DNA from: Microbacterium sp. CGR2
GTDB lineage: Bacteria; Actinomycetota; Actinomycetes; Actinomycetales; Microbacteriaceae
NCBI RefSeq assembly: GCF_003626735.1
Contig: NZ_RBHX01000001.1
Coordinates: forward strand, 372,001-436,000
Length of the DNA: 64,000 nucleotides
Direction of reading: 5' to 3'
Part shown: one piece after another, positions 41,833 to 51,670 of the stretch
Layout: each line of letters begins with the position of its first letter
Numbering within the stretch: position 1 is the stretch's first letter
Program-made: the position numbers and the translations under genes
Notes under the pieces: generated by a model
The model's input: only the letters and a program-made list of their open reading frames with translations
Database searches by the model: none
What the model was told of the DNA's origin: nothing

Positions 41833-42456
41833 TCAGGAATAGAGCTCGCCCACGGGCACCGCCACCGGGAGCACATTTCCCGGCGGAGCGAGCGGGCACG
41901 CCCACGCCGGATCGTAGGCGCACGAGGGGTTGTAGGCGAAGTTGAAGTCGAGCACGATCGTGCCGTTCACGGCATCCGAGCCGAGATCGGCCCCCTTGAT
42001 CGTGTCGATCAGATAGCGCCCGCCTCCGTACGTGCCGTCCGGCTTCCCGGCGAGCGTGTCGCGCACCGGGATGAACAGTCCGCCACCGTAGGACCTCAGG
42101 CGCCAGACGTCGAGCGAACCGGCATCCGGGATCTCGACTCTGCCGATGCGCTCGAACGGCACGACACCGTCGGTCCCCGTCTCGAAGTCGAAGCCGGCGG
42201 GCTCGGCGGGGAGTATCGGCAGTTCGAAGCGCCACTGCGCGTCATACGACGCGATCGGCAGCCCTTCGAAGAGCGTTCGATCGGCATCCAGCAGCGGGGT
42301 CGCCGGGTGCCACAGCATCAGGTCATCCCGTTCGATGCGCCAGAGCTCGTGCGCTTCCTCGGGATCGTCCGCACGACGCACCGCGTCGTACAGGGCGAAC
42401 ACACGACGGCGCCAGTCGACGACCTCCGTGGCGATCCGTGCGGAGGCGTCTGTCAT
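41833..42456 (-). CDS. DUF1684 protein
   Basis: The 207-residue cytosolic protein has the DUF1684 hallmarks WRRRVFALYDAVR, LWHPATPLL, then GGGRYLIDTIKGADLG and FNFAYNPSCAYDPAWACPLAP near the end. Function of the family is not established. The ATG lies 7 bases after TAGCCT on its strand, pointing to a leaderless transcript. It is 55 bases from the giant secreted protein gene, both leftward. Confidence 0.9.
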   Translation of the reverse strand: MTDASARIATEVVDWRRRVFALYDAVRRADDPEEAHELWRIERDDLMLWHPATPLLDADRTLFEGLPIASYDAQWRFELPILPAEPAGFDFETGTDGVVPFERIGRVEIPDAGSLDVWRLRSYGGGLFIPVRDTLAGKPDGTYGGGRYLIDTIKGADLGSDAVNGTIVLDFNFAYNPSCAYDPAWACPLAPPGNVLPVAVPVGELYS

Positions 42457-42511
42457 GGGCCCCAGGCTACGCGGGCATGGGCGCCGTGGCGGCACCCATG
42501 CCCGCGGTGCA

Positions 42512-45500
42512 CTATCCGGCGGCCTTGAGGGTGAAACGAACGGTGCGGGCGTTCCCCGCCACGTCGTACACGATCAGTGTGTTCTCACCCGCGACGGCAC
42601 CGAACGCGCCAGGCGTCACGGCGTTGAGATCCGACCAGGCGTTGTCCGAGAGATCCTTCGCCACACCGTTGAGCGTGAGGCGGTCGATCTTCCCGGCATC
42701 GTGGAGCTTGAACGACACCTTGCTGTAGACGCCTTCGGCACCGACCGTGAACTCGGCGCCGGGCTTCACCGTCGCGGTGGGAGCCGTGACGTCCAGCGTG
42801 AAGCGGACGGTGGTGGGGTTTCCGGCCACGTCGTACACGATGAGCGTGTTGGCCCCGGCGACAGCCCCGAACGTGCCGGGCACGACGCCGTTCAAGTCGG
42901 ACCAGACGTTGTCCGTCAGATCCTTCTCGACGCCGTTCAGCGTGAGACGGGCGATCTTCCCCTCATCGTGGAGCTTGAACGACACCCTGCTGTAGACGCC
43001 GTCTCGACCGACCGTGAACTCCGCGCCGGGCTTCACGGTCACCGCCGGAGCGGTCGCATCGGCCGCATCCCCCGTGACCGACAGGTCGCGGAGGCGTCCG
43101 AAGTTGTCGAAGGAGCCGAAGCCCACCCGGCCCGTGCCGAAGGTGTCGTCGTTCGCGGTCATCAGTGGCGCATCGAGCCCATCGACGTAGACGGCGATGT
43201 CGCCCGTCTCGACGCACCGCACGACACGGACGTCATGCCATTCCTCGTCCGTGACCGCCGGCGGTGCGCCGACAGTGCCGTCCCACTGGTCGTCGATCCG
43301 CTCGCGGTCGGCCTTGTTCACCTTGAAGATGCCGTTGTGCGGGTAGATCGTGTTGTCCTGCGAGAGGTGGGCGTAGTAGTACTCCGTGTCGGACTGCCAT
43401 CCGAAGACGATGATGACGTCGCGGTTGTTCACCGACGCTTTCTCGTCGAGGCGCACCTGACCCTTCAGGTCGAAGGAACCCAGTTCCGGCCCGTCGGTCA
43501 GGACGGCGTATTCGAACGGTCGACGGATGCCGTCATTCGGGTTCGTGCCCGCCTCGGTGAGAACCACCTCGTCACCCGGGAAGTCCCACTTGGCGGGGGT
43601 CCGGGGCGCCCAGTCCTCGGCGCTCGTGACGTCGGTGATGACAGTGCCGTCCGGCGTGCACGGGGGCGCTGTGGGCGGCTCTGGCGTCTCGGCCTTGTAC
43701 AGCGCGTACTGTGCGGCGATCTGCTCAGCCGTCGGCACCTTGTCGAGCAGCATCACGTCGTCCATCCGCCCGTTGAAGGGGTTGGATTCGCGGGTGTTCT
43801 GCGGGAAGCTTCCGCCGATCTTGATCCCGGCGGGCGCGGTGTCGGACGTCGCTCCTTCGCCCCACGGGTTGGATGCCGTGTAGTCGCCCTCGAGTTCCTC
43901 GCCGTTCATGAACAGACGCATCTCTCCCTTGGCGAAATCGAAGGTCGCGGCGAGGTGAACCCATTGCCCTTTCTTCAGGATCTCGTCCCACGGAAGGTCC
44001 GCAGCGAAGGTCCACGAGCCTGCGCCGTCGACGCGTCGCCCGAGAGCGACGAGCTTGAGTTCGCCGTTCACGGTGATGACTTCGAGCAGGGCCCGCACCG
44101 CATGGCCGTCGGATGTGCCGGTGAGTACACCTGCCAGGCCGATCGCGTTGTATCGGTCGTCGGGGTTCGCCGTTCCGGAGTTCAGCGCAGGGTGATCGCC
44201 GGTCGGCTTGAACCAGCCCATGACGGAGATCTCCTCCGCGCCGGCGAGCGGCTGGAGAGAGTCGACACCGGATGCGTCGTAGACCCCTGCCTTCCAGTCG
44301 TCGTTCGACGCGGTGCGCGGACTCATCTGCTGCGTCTGCAGCGCTTCTCCGGCACCCGGGTAGGCACGATCGGCCACCCGCATCTCCACACCGCCGTTGA
44401 CGAGCGAGATGTCGGTGCCCGATCGCCCCTGATCGACCTCGATCGAAGGCTTCGCCGCATCCGGGTGGTCGAAGTCATGGTGGGTGACGAGGTTCGACGC
44501 GAGTGCGGGAAGGACGAACGGTGAGCTCGGTTCGTCGACGCTCCGCGCTCCGGTGACCTTCCAGATCTTCCCGTTCGCCTTGGACACGAGGTAGAGCTCG
44601 CCGTCGGCATCCGACCCGAACCGCAGATCGACGCGCTTGTCTCCGACGAGATCCTGGAACGTCGTCTCCACACCGTCATGGAACACCCGGAGCTGTTGGA
44701 TGGTGGCGAGGTCGTCGATGTCGCCGTCGTTTCGCACCATCTCATCGGCCTGGGTCGACAGCACCCATCCACGCACCAGATCGGTGAAGAGGTAACGCCC
44801 CTGCAGCTCCGCGATGTCGCCGCGGTAGACGAACCCGCCGTTCACGGCGACGCCGGCATCGCCGGTCTGCCCAGGATCGCGATTGTGGTCGTATGCCGCC
44901 ACCGGATACGTGAAGCCGTTCTCGGCGTCGTCCGCCGGGAGCGGGAAGATCTGCCGGTTGTCGGCGAGGAACGAGCCCTCCCGCACCGACCAGCCGAAGT
45001 TGTCCCCCGGTTCGACGGCGTAGACGGATTCGACCTGCCACTCGCCGATGTGGGCCATGTACATCGTGTGGTCGCCCGCGGGGTCCCAACTGATGCGGTG
45101 CGGGTCGCGCATGCCGACGGCGTAGATCTCCGGCAGGGCGTCGGCCTCCTCCACGAACGGATTGTCGGCGGGCACGCCGTACTCGCCGTTCGCGCTGTCG
45201 TCGCCGGTGGGGTTCACTCGCAGGATCTTGCCCTGCGGAGTGGCCAGGTCCTGCGGGTTGCCGTTGCCGACACCGTTCCCGCCGTCACCGACGAGCACGT
45301 ACAGGTTGCCGTAGTCGGCATCGCCCGAAGACACCGTGGGGTTGAACGCGATCTGCTGCACCGTGTGCACTCGGCCGGCGAACGGGATCCGCATCAGCTC
45401 ACGCTGCGTGCCGGCGAACGTCTCGGCCGCGGGGTCATCCGCCTTCCATTCGGTGATGACGCTGTGGAACGCCGTGTTGCCGAAGGCCGGGAAGTCGGGG

Positions 45501-46696
45501 GTGTCCTCGGTCAGTGCGGTGCCACCCTCGGTGTGCACGGTGTAGAACAACCCGTTGTCGGCGAAGTCCGGGTGGAACTCGGCCGATCCGAGCCCGGTGC
45601 CCAAGCCGGCGCTGTTGTGGAAGTTGTCGATGAATTCGTTCCGGACGTTGAGATACGGCACATGCGCACCGGACTCCTTGTCGACGAGATAGAGGATGTC
45701 GTTGTTGTCGGGGACCATCAGTCGCCCCGAGCCGTCCGGAACCTCGTCGAGATGGGTGATCCGGTTGTGGCGCACGAGACGCTGATCCTGTGTCGCCGGT
45801 GTGGTCGTCGACTTCGGAAGCTGTGCGAGCTCGGTCACCTCGATGCCGAGGTCCGCGAGAGCGGGGTCGGGCAGCGGGTTGAGGAGCGGTTCGTTCGCCG
45901 TCCCGCCCGGAGCGCAGTCACCCGGGTTGCCGGTGGCGATCGCGAGGTTCTCGCCGGTGTTGTCGACGGCGACGTCGTCGAGCAGCAAGCGCCCGGCGCT
46001 GGAGGCACCGTTCTTCCAGAAGAAGCGGTCGAGCGCTCCGTTCACCGCCTGGCGGAAGCCGAACTGCTGCTCGGTGCCTTCGGGAAGCCGGGTGATCTCC
46101 TCATAGGGTCCGCCCTGGCTGTACACCGACACCTTGTCCGCCGCGTTGTCGGCGACGATCCAGACGCACTGCCACGCGTCTCGCGACCACACGCCGGCCG
46201 GCTTGAAAGCGCCCGCGTCACGGACACGCAATACGTCGTCGTTCTGGTTGTTCACGTAGGCACGGCTGTTGACGTAGTCATTCGGCGCGTCCACGTCAGT
46301 GAGCCCGAAGGAGGTGTCCACGCTGCCGGTGCGCAGGAACCGGAAGAAGAGCGTGCCGGTGTCGCCCTCGGCGATGGCCGGGATCGCACGATACGACTGC
46401 TGCCCGCCTCCGACGGATTCGACGACCTGATTGTTCCCGTTCAGCGGGTCGGCGATCACCTTGGGCGCGGCGGACGACGTCCAGCCGTCCTGTCCGTGGA
46501 GAGCGATGCGCTCGTACTGTTCGAAATCGATCACCTCGGTGAAGGGTTCCGCCGCCGCCGCGGGCGCAGCGGCGAGCAGTGCCCCGGCGATGGCCATCGT
46601 GGCCACCGCCGCGATACTGCGCCGCACACCGAATCCCTGAGGGGGTGGGGCGGATCGGCCGTTCGAGCTCGTGGATCGCGTGGTCTTGTCGTGCAT
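42512..46696 (-). CDS. Giant secreted multidomain protein with PQQ sugar-dehydrogenase-like propeller
   Basis: A 1394-residue exported protein. The signal peptide ends near AAAPAAAAEP about residue 50. In order, with rough limits: an unassigned beta-rich domain (50-255); a glucose/sorbosone-dehydrogenase-type beta-propeller (270-715; e.g. DNNDILYLVDKESG, YAVGMRDPHRISWDP); a LamG/concanavalin-like domain (730-1010); a DUF1080-like domain (1030-1215); and two 85-89 residue tandem C-terminal modules (from 1221). There is no LPXTG or membrane anchor, so it is likely released or wall-associated. It probably oxidises or binds extracellular sugars. Ribosome site gagagg; it is upstream of nothing on its strand but lies next to the catabolic locus. 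Confidence 0.87.
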   Translation of the reverse strand: MHDKTTRSTSSNGRSAPPPQGFGVRRSIAAVATMAIAGALLAAAPAAAAEPFTEVIDFEQYERIALHGQDGWTSSAAPKVIADPLNGNNQVVESVGGGQQSYRAIPAIAEGDTGTLFFRFLRTGSVDTSFGLTDVDAPNDYVNSRAYVNNQNDDVLRVRDAGAFKPAGVWSRDAWQCVWIVADNAADKVSVYSQGGPYEEITRLPEGTEQQFGFRQAVNGALDRFFWKNGASSAGRLLLDDVAVDNTGENLAIATGNPGDCAPGGTANEPLLNPLPDPALADLGIEVTELAQLPKSTTTPATQDQRLVRHNRITHLDEVPDGSGRLMVPDNNDILYLVDKESGAHVPYLNVRNEFIDNFHNSAGLGTGLGSAEFHPDFADNGLFYTVHTEGGTALTEDTPDFPAFGNTAFHSVITEWKADDPAAETFAGTQRELMRIPFAGRVHTVQQIAFNPTVSSGDADYGNLYVLVGDGGNGVGNGNPQDLATPQGKILRVNPTGDDSANGEYGVPADNPFVEEADALPEIYAVGMRDPHRISWDPAGDHTMYMAHIGEWQVESVYAVEPGDNFGWSVREGSFLADNRQIFPLPADDAENGFTYPVAAYDHNRDPGQTGDAGVAVNGGFVYRGDIAELQGRYLFTDLVRGWVLSTQADEMVRNDGDIDDLATIQQLRVFHDGVETTFQDLVGDKRVDLRFGSDADGELYLVSKANGKIWKVTGARSVDEPSSPFVLPALASNLVTHHDFDHPDAAKPSIEVDQGRSGTDISLVNGGVEMRVADRAYPGAGEALQTQQMSPRTASNDDWKAGVYDASGVDSLQPLAGAEEISVMGWFKPTGDHPALNSGTANPDDRYNAIGLAGVLTGTSDGHAVRALLEVITVNGELKLVALGRRVDGAGSWTFAADLPWDEILKKGQWVHLAATFDFAKGEMRLFMNGEELEGDYTASNPWGEGATSDTAPAGIKIGGSFPQNTRESNPFNGRMDDVMLLDKVPTAEQIAAQYALYKAETPEPPTAPPCTPDGTVITDVTSAEDWAPRTPAKWDFPGDEVVLTEAGTNPNDGIRRPFEYAVLTDGPELGSFDLKGQVRLDEKASVNNRDVIIVFGWQSDTEYYYAHLSQDNTIYPHNGIFKVNKADRERIDDQWDGTVGAPPAVTDEEWHDVRVVRCVETGDIAVYVDGLDAPLMTANDDTFGTGRVGFGSFDNFGRLRDLSVTGDAADATAPAVTVKPGAEFTVGRDGVYSRVSFKLHDEGKIARLTLNGVEKDLTDNVWSDLNGVVPGTFGAVAGANTLIVYDVAGNPTTVRFTLDVTAPTATVKPGAEFTVGAEGVYSKVSFKLHDAGKIDRLTLNGVAKDLSDNAWSDLNAVTPGAFGAVAGENTLIVYDVAGNARTVRFTLKAAG
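42515..43036. repeat. Tandem 267-bp module duplication in the giant secreted protein gene
   Basis: Two in-frame copies, 42515-42769 and 42770-43036, encode modules that both start VKPGAEFTVG and share VSFKLHD, LTLNG, VWSDLN or AWSDLN, GAVAG and TLIVYDVAGN. They look like bacterial Ig-like adhesion modules. Nucleotide similarity is high, indicating a fairly recent duplication. Confidence 0.88.
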
Positions 46697-46804
46697 CAGA
46701 AACCTCTCAACGTCATCGTCGTGCGGTTGTCGTGCCGATGGGTCCTGCCATCTCCCCGGGGCGGCACTGCAGCGGGGCGAGCGAGGGGGCGGTGTCGGGT
46801 CGGG

Positions 46805-47686
46805 TCACCCGCCGCCGGAGGCGCCGAGGAAGGGCGAGACGCTCTCGCCGAACGCATCCGCTGTCCGCCGGACGACGGTCTCCGGGTCGCCGGCCCAGAT
46901 GTCCGCGTTGAAGATCTCGACCTCGATGTCACGGTCGTATCCGGTGGCGATGACCGCTTCCGTCAGACTGCGGAAGTCGATGACCCCGTCGCCCGGGTAG
47001 TGCCGACTCAGCAGCACGTCCGCAGGGAGCGGCGTCTTCCAGTCGCAGACCTGGTAGGTCGCGATTCGCCCTTCGCGGCCCGCGCGAGCGATCTGTGCGA
47101 GCACATCCGGATCCCAGAAGATGTGGAAGGTGTCCACCGCGGCGCCCACCACCTCCGCATCGAAGTCGCCGGCGATGTCGAGCGCCTGTCCCAGTGTCGA
47201 GACCACGCAGCGATCGCTCGCGAACATCGGATGCAGCGGCTCGATCGCCAGTGTCACGCCGGATGCGGCCGCGTGGGGCGCCAGCTCACCGATCGCGTCG
47301 CGAACCCGCTCGCGCGCGCCGGCGATGTCTCGTGAGCCCTCGGGAAGCCCTCCGGCGACGAGGACGAGAACGGCCGTGGAACCGGCCGCACCCGCCTCGG
47401 CGAGCGCGGCGGTCTCATCGATCGCCACGCGGTTGTCGTCGATCGACGTGCGGCGGATGCTGCCCTCTGCGGCGGTGAAGAAGCCGCCGCGGCAATGCGT
47501 GGTGAAGCGCAGTCCGGAGTCGCTCAACATCGATGCCGCCGTTGACAGTCCCACCGCGTTCACGGGTTCACGCCAGAGCCCGATCGCCTGCACGCCGACG
47601 CGTCGTGTGGCGTCCAGCGCGGTGCGGAGGTCGGCGTGCTTGATCGTGGCCTGATTGATCGAGAGCCGAGGATCGGGGGCGTTCAT
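46805..47686 (-). CDS. Sugar phosphate isomerase/epimerase family protein (xylose-isomerase-like TIM barrel)
   Basis: The 293-residue TIM-barrel protein has ligand-bearing strands in LAIEPLHPMF (Glu) and AAVDTFHIFWDP (Asp, His) and VEVEIFNADIW (Glu), as in AP-endonuclease-2-type isomerases. It could isomerise, epimerise or eliminate from a keto-sugar. The start overlaps the DUF993 stop (ATGA). It is the last gene of the LacI-controlled leftward operon. Confidence 0.88.
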   Translation of the reverse strand: MNAPDPRLSINQATIKHADLRTALDATRRVGVQAIGLWREPVNAVGLSTAASMLSDSGLRFTTHCRGGFFTAAEGSIRRTSIDDNRVAIDETAALAEAGAAGSTAVLVLVAGGLPEGSRDIAGARERVRDAIGELAPHAAASGVTLAIEPLHPMFASDRCVVSTLGQALDIAGDFDAEVVGAAVDTFHIFWDPDVLAQIARAGREGRIATYQVCDWKTPLPADVLLSRHYPGDGVIDFRSLTEAVIATGYDRDIEVEIFNADIWAGDPETVVRRTADAFGESVSPFLGASGGG

Positions 47687-48885
47687 GCCGACACCCCGTT
47701 CAGACGGAGCATGCCATGCCAGCGTTCCGCGGCGAGGTCCGGCTGCTCCAGTGCCCGGGCGGAGTTGGCGAGCTCGACGATGCGGGAGAGGTGCGGGAGG
47801 CTGCGCGCGGAGTGGAGGCCGCCGACCATCTGGAAGGCCGGCTGGTGCCCGTTCAGCCACGACATGAACGCGACACCGGTCTTGTAGTAGAACGTCGGGG
47901 CGGCGAAGATCTGCCGACTCAGCTCCTCGGTGGGGCCGAGGATCTCCAGGTACCGGTCGGCGTCGTCGGTGTCCAGCGCCTGGATCGCCGCCGAAGCGGC
48001 GGTGGTGAGTGCCGCGAACGCGCCGAGCAGGGCATCGGAGTGGCGGCGCGGCGCGGCGGATTCGCTCGTGGGCTGCTGCGCCTCGGGAACGTCGGCCCCA
48101 CCGATGAGGCCGACGTAGTTGAAGTCGTCGCCGGTGAACATCCGCACGGTGTCGGGCAGCCGGTCGCGCACCGCCACCTCGGATGCCGCATCCAGCAGGC
48201 TCATCTTCACGCCCGCGACCTTGTCGGGGTGCTCTTCGATGATCTCGAGCAGCACATCGGATGCGGCACGCCAATCGACGGAGCCGAAGTATCCTGCGAG
48301 CGCCGGATCGAACGCGGTGCCGAGCCAGTGGAGGACGACCGGAGTCGTCGCAGCGTCCAGGACCTCGCGGTACACCCGGCGGTAGTCATCCGCCGACTCC
48401 GCCACCCGCGCCAGGTGCCGTGATGCCATGAGGACGGGACCCGCGCCCTGCTCCTCGGTGAAGTGCAGCTGCGACTTGTAGGCGTCGATCACCTCGTCGA
48501 GGGATATCCGCTCGTCGTCGACGTGGTCGGTGTTCACTCCGACGACGACTGATCCGCCTTCTTCCTGCGCGACCTTCGCGGAGCGCGAGATCAGTTCGCG
48601 CGTGGCCACCGCGTCCAGCCCCATGTTGCGCTGTGCCGTGTCCATCGCATCCGCGACGCCGAGACCCCAGGAGTACGCATGGCGACGGAAGGCGAGAGTC
48701 GCATCCCAGTCCACGTCGGCCGGACGCCCCGGGGTGTTGTCCGCGTGCACCTGGGGGACGACGTGGGCGGCGGCATACGCGACGCGACTGCGCAGCGCGC
48801 CCGCGGGTCTGGTGTACTCCGGGGCATCGGCGAGTTCTGCCTCGGTGGTCAAGCCATCCGAAGCGAGCAGCGTGAGGCGAGCCAT
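47683..48885 (-). CDS. DUF993 (dihydrodipicolinate-synthase-like) protein
   Basis: The 400-residue protein belongs to DUF993, a TIM-barrel group classed with DapA-like aldolases: HVVPQVHADNTPG and LIEEHPDKVAGVKMSLLDA, where the Lys could be the Schiff-base residue. No member has a firm reaction. It is coupled to the isomerase/epimerase and follows the oxidoreductase by 4 bases, so all three should act on one substrate. Confidence 0.88.
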   Translation of the reverse strand: MARLTLLASDGLTTEAELADAPEYTRPAGALRSRVAYAAAHVVPQVHADNTPGRPADVDWDATLAFRRHAYSWGLGVADAMDTAQRNMGLDAVATRELISRSAKVAQEEGGSVVVGVNTDHVDDERISLDEVIDAYKSQLHFTEEQGAGPVLMASRHLARVAESADDYRRVYREVLDAATTPVVLHWLGTAFDPALAGYFGSVDWRAASDVLLEIIEEHPDKVAGVKMSLLDAASEVAVRDRLPDTVRMFTGDDFNYVGLIGGADVPEAQQPTSESAAPRRHSDALLGAFAALTTAASAAIQALDTDDADRYLEILGPTEELSRQIFAAPTFYYKTGVAFMSWLNGHQPAFQMVGGLHSARSLPHLSRIVELANSARALEQPDLAAERWHGMLRLNGVSA

Positions 48886-48889
48886 TCGA

Positions 48890-50095
48890 TCAGTCCAGCG
48901 TCAGAGGGTTCAGGTCGACCTTGCGCCCCTCGCGCGCGGACTGCAGCCCGGCCTCGGCCAGCTGGACGCCGCGCGCACCGGCGAGCAGGTCGAACTCGTA
49001 GTCCGTGCCGAGCACATACGACTCGAGGAACTCCTCCCATTGCTGACGGAAGCCGTTCTTGAAGACGTCGTTCGTGGGGACATCCGCCCAGTCCGCGTCG
49101 TAGTCGTGGTCGTCGGCGAGGTCGGGGTTCCAGACCGGCTTCGGTGTCGCGTTGCGGTGCTGGATCTTCGCGCCGAACAACCCGACCACCGCCGATCCGA
49201 GGGTGCCGTCGACGTGGAACTCGACGAGCTCGTCCCGGTGCACGCGGACGGTCCAGGAGGAGTTGATCTGCGCGACAACCCCATCCTCCAACTCGAAGAT
49301 GCCGTAGGCGGCGTCCTCGGCGGTCGCGGTGTACGGTTCGCCGTTCTCATCCCACCGCTCCGGGATGTGCACCGACGCCTGCGCATACACGCTCTTGACC
49401 TCGCCGAACAGGTTCTCGAGCACGTAGTTCCAATGCGGGAACATGTCGACGATGATGCCGCCGCCGTCCTCGCTGCGGTAGTTCCAGCTCGGGCGCTGCG
49501 CCGGCTGCCAGTCACCTTCGAAGACCCAGTAGCCGAACTCTCCGCGCACCGACAGGATGCGGCCGAAGAACCCGGAATCGATGAGCCGCTTGAGTTTCTG
49601 CAGTCCCGGGAGGTAGAGCTTGTCGTGGACCACTCCGGTCTTCACACCGGCGTCGCGGGCGAGGCTCGCGAGCTCCAGAGACTCCGCGAGTGACTCGGCC
49701 GTCGGCTTCTCGGTGTAGATCGTCTTCCCTGCGGCGATCGCCTTCCGAAGAGCCGCCGCGCGAGCCTTCGTCACGAGGAAGTCGGCGTAGATCTCCCAGC
49801 GGGGGTCGGCGAGCGCAGCATCCAGATCCGTCGTGTAGTCGGAGATGCCGTGGCGCTCGGCGAGCTCAGCCAGCTTGGCTTCGTTGCGTCCGACCAGCAG
49901 CGGGGTCACCGTGACCCTCGTGCCGTCGGAGAGCTCGATGCCGCCCTCGTCACGGATCGCGAGGATCGAGCGCACGAGGTGCTGACGGTAGCCCATGCGA
50001 CCGGAGACGCCGTTCATGATGATGCCGATTTCGCGGGTCGCGGGGAGCGCCGGGGGAGGGAGAACCTGCGTCGAGGCGGTGGTGGTGACTGACAT
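48890..50095 (-). CDS. Gfo/Idh/MocA-family oxidoreductase
   Basis: The 401-residue protein has an NAD(P)-binding N-domain (GIIMNGVSGRMGYRQHLV), the EKP motif in TIYTEKPTAESLAES and the C-terminal substrate domain. Members oxidise ring hydroxyls of sugars or inositols, often at C3. The ATG at 50095 follows ggaacgag; an upstream ATG at 50116 lacks a ribosome site. It is the first catabolic enzyme after the transporter genes of the operon. Confidence 0.92.
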   Translation of the reverse strand: MSVTTTASTQVLPPPALPATREIGIIMNGVSGRMGYRQHLVRSILAIRDEGGIELSDGTRVTVTPLLVGRNEAKLAELAERHGISDYTTDLDAALADPRWEIYADFLVTKARAAALRKAIAAGKTIYTEKPTAESLAESLELASLARDAGVKTGVVHDKLYLPGLQKLKRLIDSGFFGRILSVRGEFGYWVFEGDWQPAQRPSWNYRSEDGGGIIVDMFPHWNYVLENLFGEVKSVYAQASVHIPERWDENGEPYTATAEDAAYGIFELEDGVVAQINSSWTVRVHRDELVEFHVDGTLGSAVVGLFGAKIQHRNATPKPVWNPDLADDHDYDADWADVPTNDVFKNGFRQQWEEFLESYVLGTDYEFDLLAGARGVQLAEAGLQSAREGRKVDLNPLTLD

Positions 50096-50136
50096 CTCGT
50101 TCCGTTCTTCGATCATGAGTGTTCTGTGCGTGCGCG

Positions 50137-50916
50137 TCAGATGCCGGTGCCCGGCGAGGTCGCCGAGGCATCGTCGGTGGTGGCCGGCTTCCCGCCGAGG
50201 TACAGCGCCGCGAGCGTGGGGTCCGCGAGCAGCTCCGGCGCGGGACCGGAGATGTGCACCCGCCCGAGGTCGAGGACGCAGCCGATGTCGGCGGTCTCCA
50301 AGGCCCGGCGTGCGTTCTGCTCCACGAGCAGAACGGCGGTGCCGGCGTCCCGCATGCGGGCGACCTGCTCGAAGACCTTCGCCGTCGTCTTCGGGTCGAG
50401 ACCCATCGACGGCTCGTCGAGGAGCACGACCTTGGGGCTCACCATGAGCGAGCGGGCGAATTCGACCTGCTTCTGCTGTCCGCCGGAGAGGAGCCCGGCC
50501 AGCTGCTTCCACCGCTCCCCCACGATGGGAAAGAGGTTCTGCACGAATTCGACGCGCTCCTGCACCACCTTCTGGTCCTTGACCGTGAAGGCGCCGAGCA
50601 TGACGTTCTCGCCGACGGTCATCTCGCGGAACACGCTGTGTCCCTGCAGGACGTGGGCGAGCCCGTTCTCCAGCATCCGCTGCGGCCCGTGCCCGGTGAC
50701 GTCCTGCCCATCGATGCGGATGCTGCCCGAACGCGGCTTCAGCATCCCGCTGGCGACCTTCAGCACGGTGGATTTTCCGGCCCCGTTGGGCCCGACGAGG
50801 CAGACGACGGACGCGGGCGGGACGACGACGGTGAGGCCTCGGAGGACCAGTGCCGCGCGACCGTATCCGGCCTCGATGTCTCGCAGTTCCAGCAGGTTCG
50901 TCGACTCAGACTCCAA
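50137..50916 (-). CDS. Branched-chain-amino-acid-type (HAAT) ABC transporter ATPase, LivF type
   Basis: The 259-residue ATPase has Walker A GPNGAGKST, the LivF-type signature LSGGQQKQVEFARSL, Walker B VVLLDEPSMGLDPKT and the H-loop Ala-Val-Leu-Leu-Val-Glu-Gln typical of HAAT ATPases. It overlaps the LivG-type gene by 11 bases. Despite the family name, the substrate here is probably not an amino acid, because sugar-type enzymes and a LacI regulator share the operon (inference). Confidence 0.94.
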   Translation of the reverse strand: MESESTNLLELRDIEAGYGRAALVLRGLTVVVPPASVVCLVGPNGAGKSTVLKVASGMLKPRSGSIRIDGQDVTGHGPQRMLENGLAHVLQGHSVFREMTVGENVMLGAFTVKDQKVVQERVEFVQNLFPIVGERWKQLAGLLSGGQQKQVEFARSLMVSPKVVLLDEPSMGLDPKTTAKVFEQVARMRDAGTAVLLVEQNARRALETADIGCVLDLGRVHISGPAPELLADPTLAALYLGGKPATTDDASATSPGTGI

Positions 50917-51670
50917 GGTATGCCTCCAGAACTCGTGGATCCTGCTGAATGATCTCGGGGGTGCCCTCGGCGATCGGACGGCCGCGGTCGAACACGACGA
51001 CGTGATCGCAGAGGCTCATGACCATCTCCATGTTGTGTTCGACGATGATGAACGTCTTGCCCTCATCGTTGAGCTCCCGCACCAGGGTGGCGATGCGCCC
51101 GATGAGTGCGGGGTTCACGCCACCGGCCGGCTCGTCGAGCATGATCGTGTCGGGTTCGCCCATGAGGACCCCCGCCAGCTCGAGCAGCTTCTGCTGGCCG
51201 TAGCTGAGGTTGCGGGCCTCGGCGTGCTCGAGGTGATCGATGCCGACCCGGCGCAGCCAGCCTCGTGCTCGCTCGAGTTCATCCGGGTCGTTCGCCGAGC
51301 GGAGCTGCTGGCGGATGCTCGTGCTGCGCACGGCCACCAGCAGGTTCTCCATCACCGTCATCCGCGGGAAGACGCGGCACAGCTGGAAGCTGCGTCCGAT
51401 CCCCGTGCGCGCGATCCGGTCGGGTGACTGCCGAGTGATGCTGCGGCCGCGGTATCTGACCTCGCCGGAGTCGGGTTTGATCATGCCGGTGACGCAGTTG
51501 AAGAAGGTCGTCTTGCCCGAGCCGTTCGGCCCGATCAGTCCGTTGACCTTCCCCTCCTGGAATGTCACCGATGCTGCGTCCACGGCGGTGACGCCGCCGA
51601 AGGACTTGGTCATCTCTACCGTGCTCAGGCTGTCCTGCAGCACGGTGCCGTGTGCGGTGCGAGCATTCAT
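50906..51670 (-). CDS. HAAT ABC transporter ATPase, LivG type
   Basis: The 254-residue ATPase has Walker A GPNGSGKTT, signature NLSYGQQKLLELAG, Walker B TIMLDEPAGGVNPA and HNMEMVM. It partners the LivF-type ATPase on the inner face of the importer. The ATG overlaps the permease stop (ATGA), and the C-terminal end overlaps the next ATPase. Confidence 0.94.
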   Translation of the reverse strand: MNARTAHGTVLQDSLSTVEMTKSFGGVTAVDAASVTFQEGKVNGLIGPNGSGKTTFFNCVTGMIKPDSGEVRYRGRSITRQSPDRIARTGIGRSFQLCRVFPRMTVMENLLVAVRSTSIRQQLRSANDPDELERARGWLRRVGIDHLEHAEARNLSYGQQKLLELAGVLMGEPDTIMLDEPAGGVNPALIGRIATLVRELNDEGKTFIIVEHNMEMVMSLCDHVVVFDRGRPIAEGTPEIIQQDPRVLEAYLGV

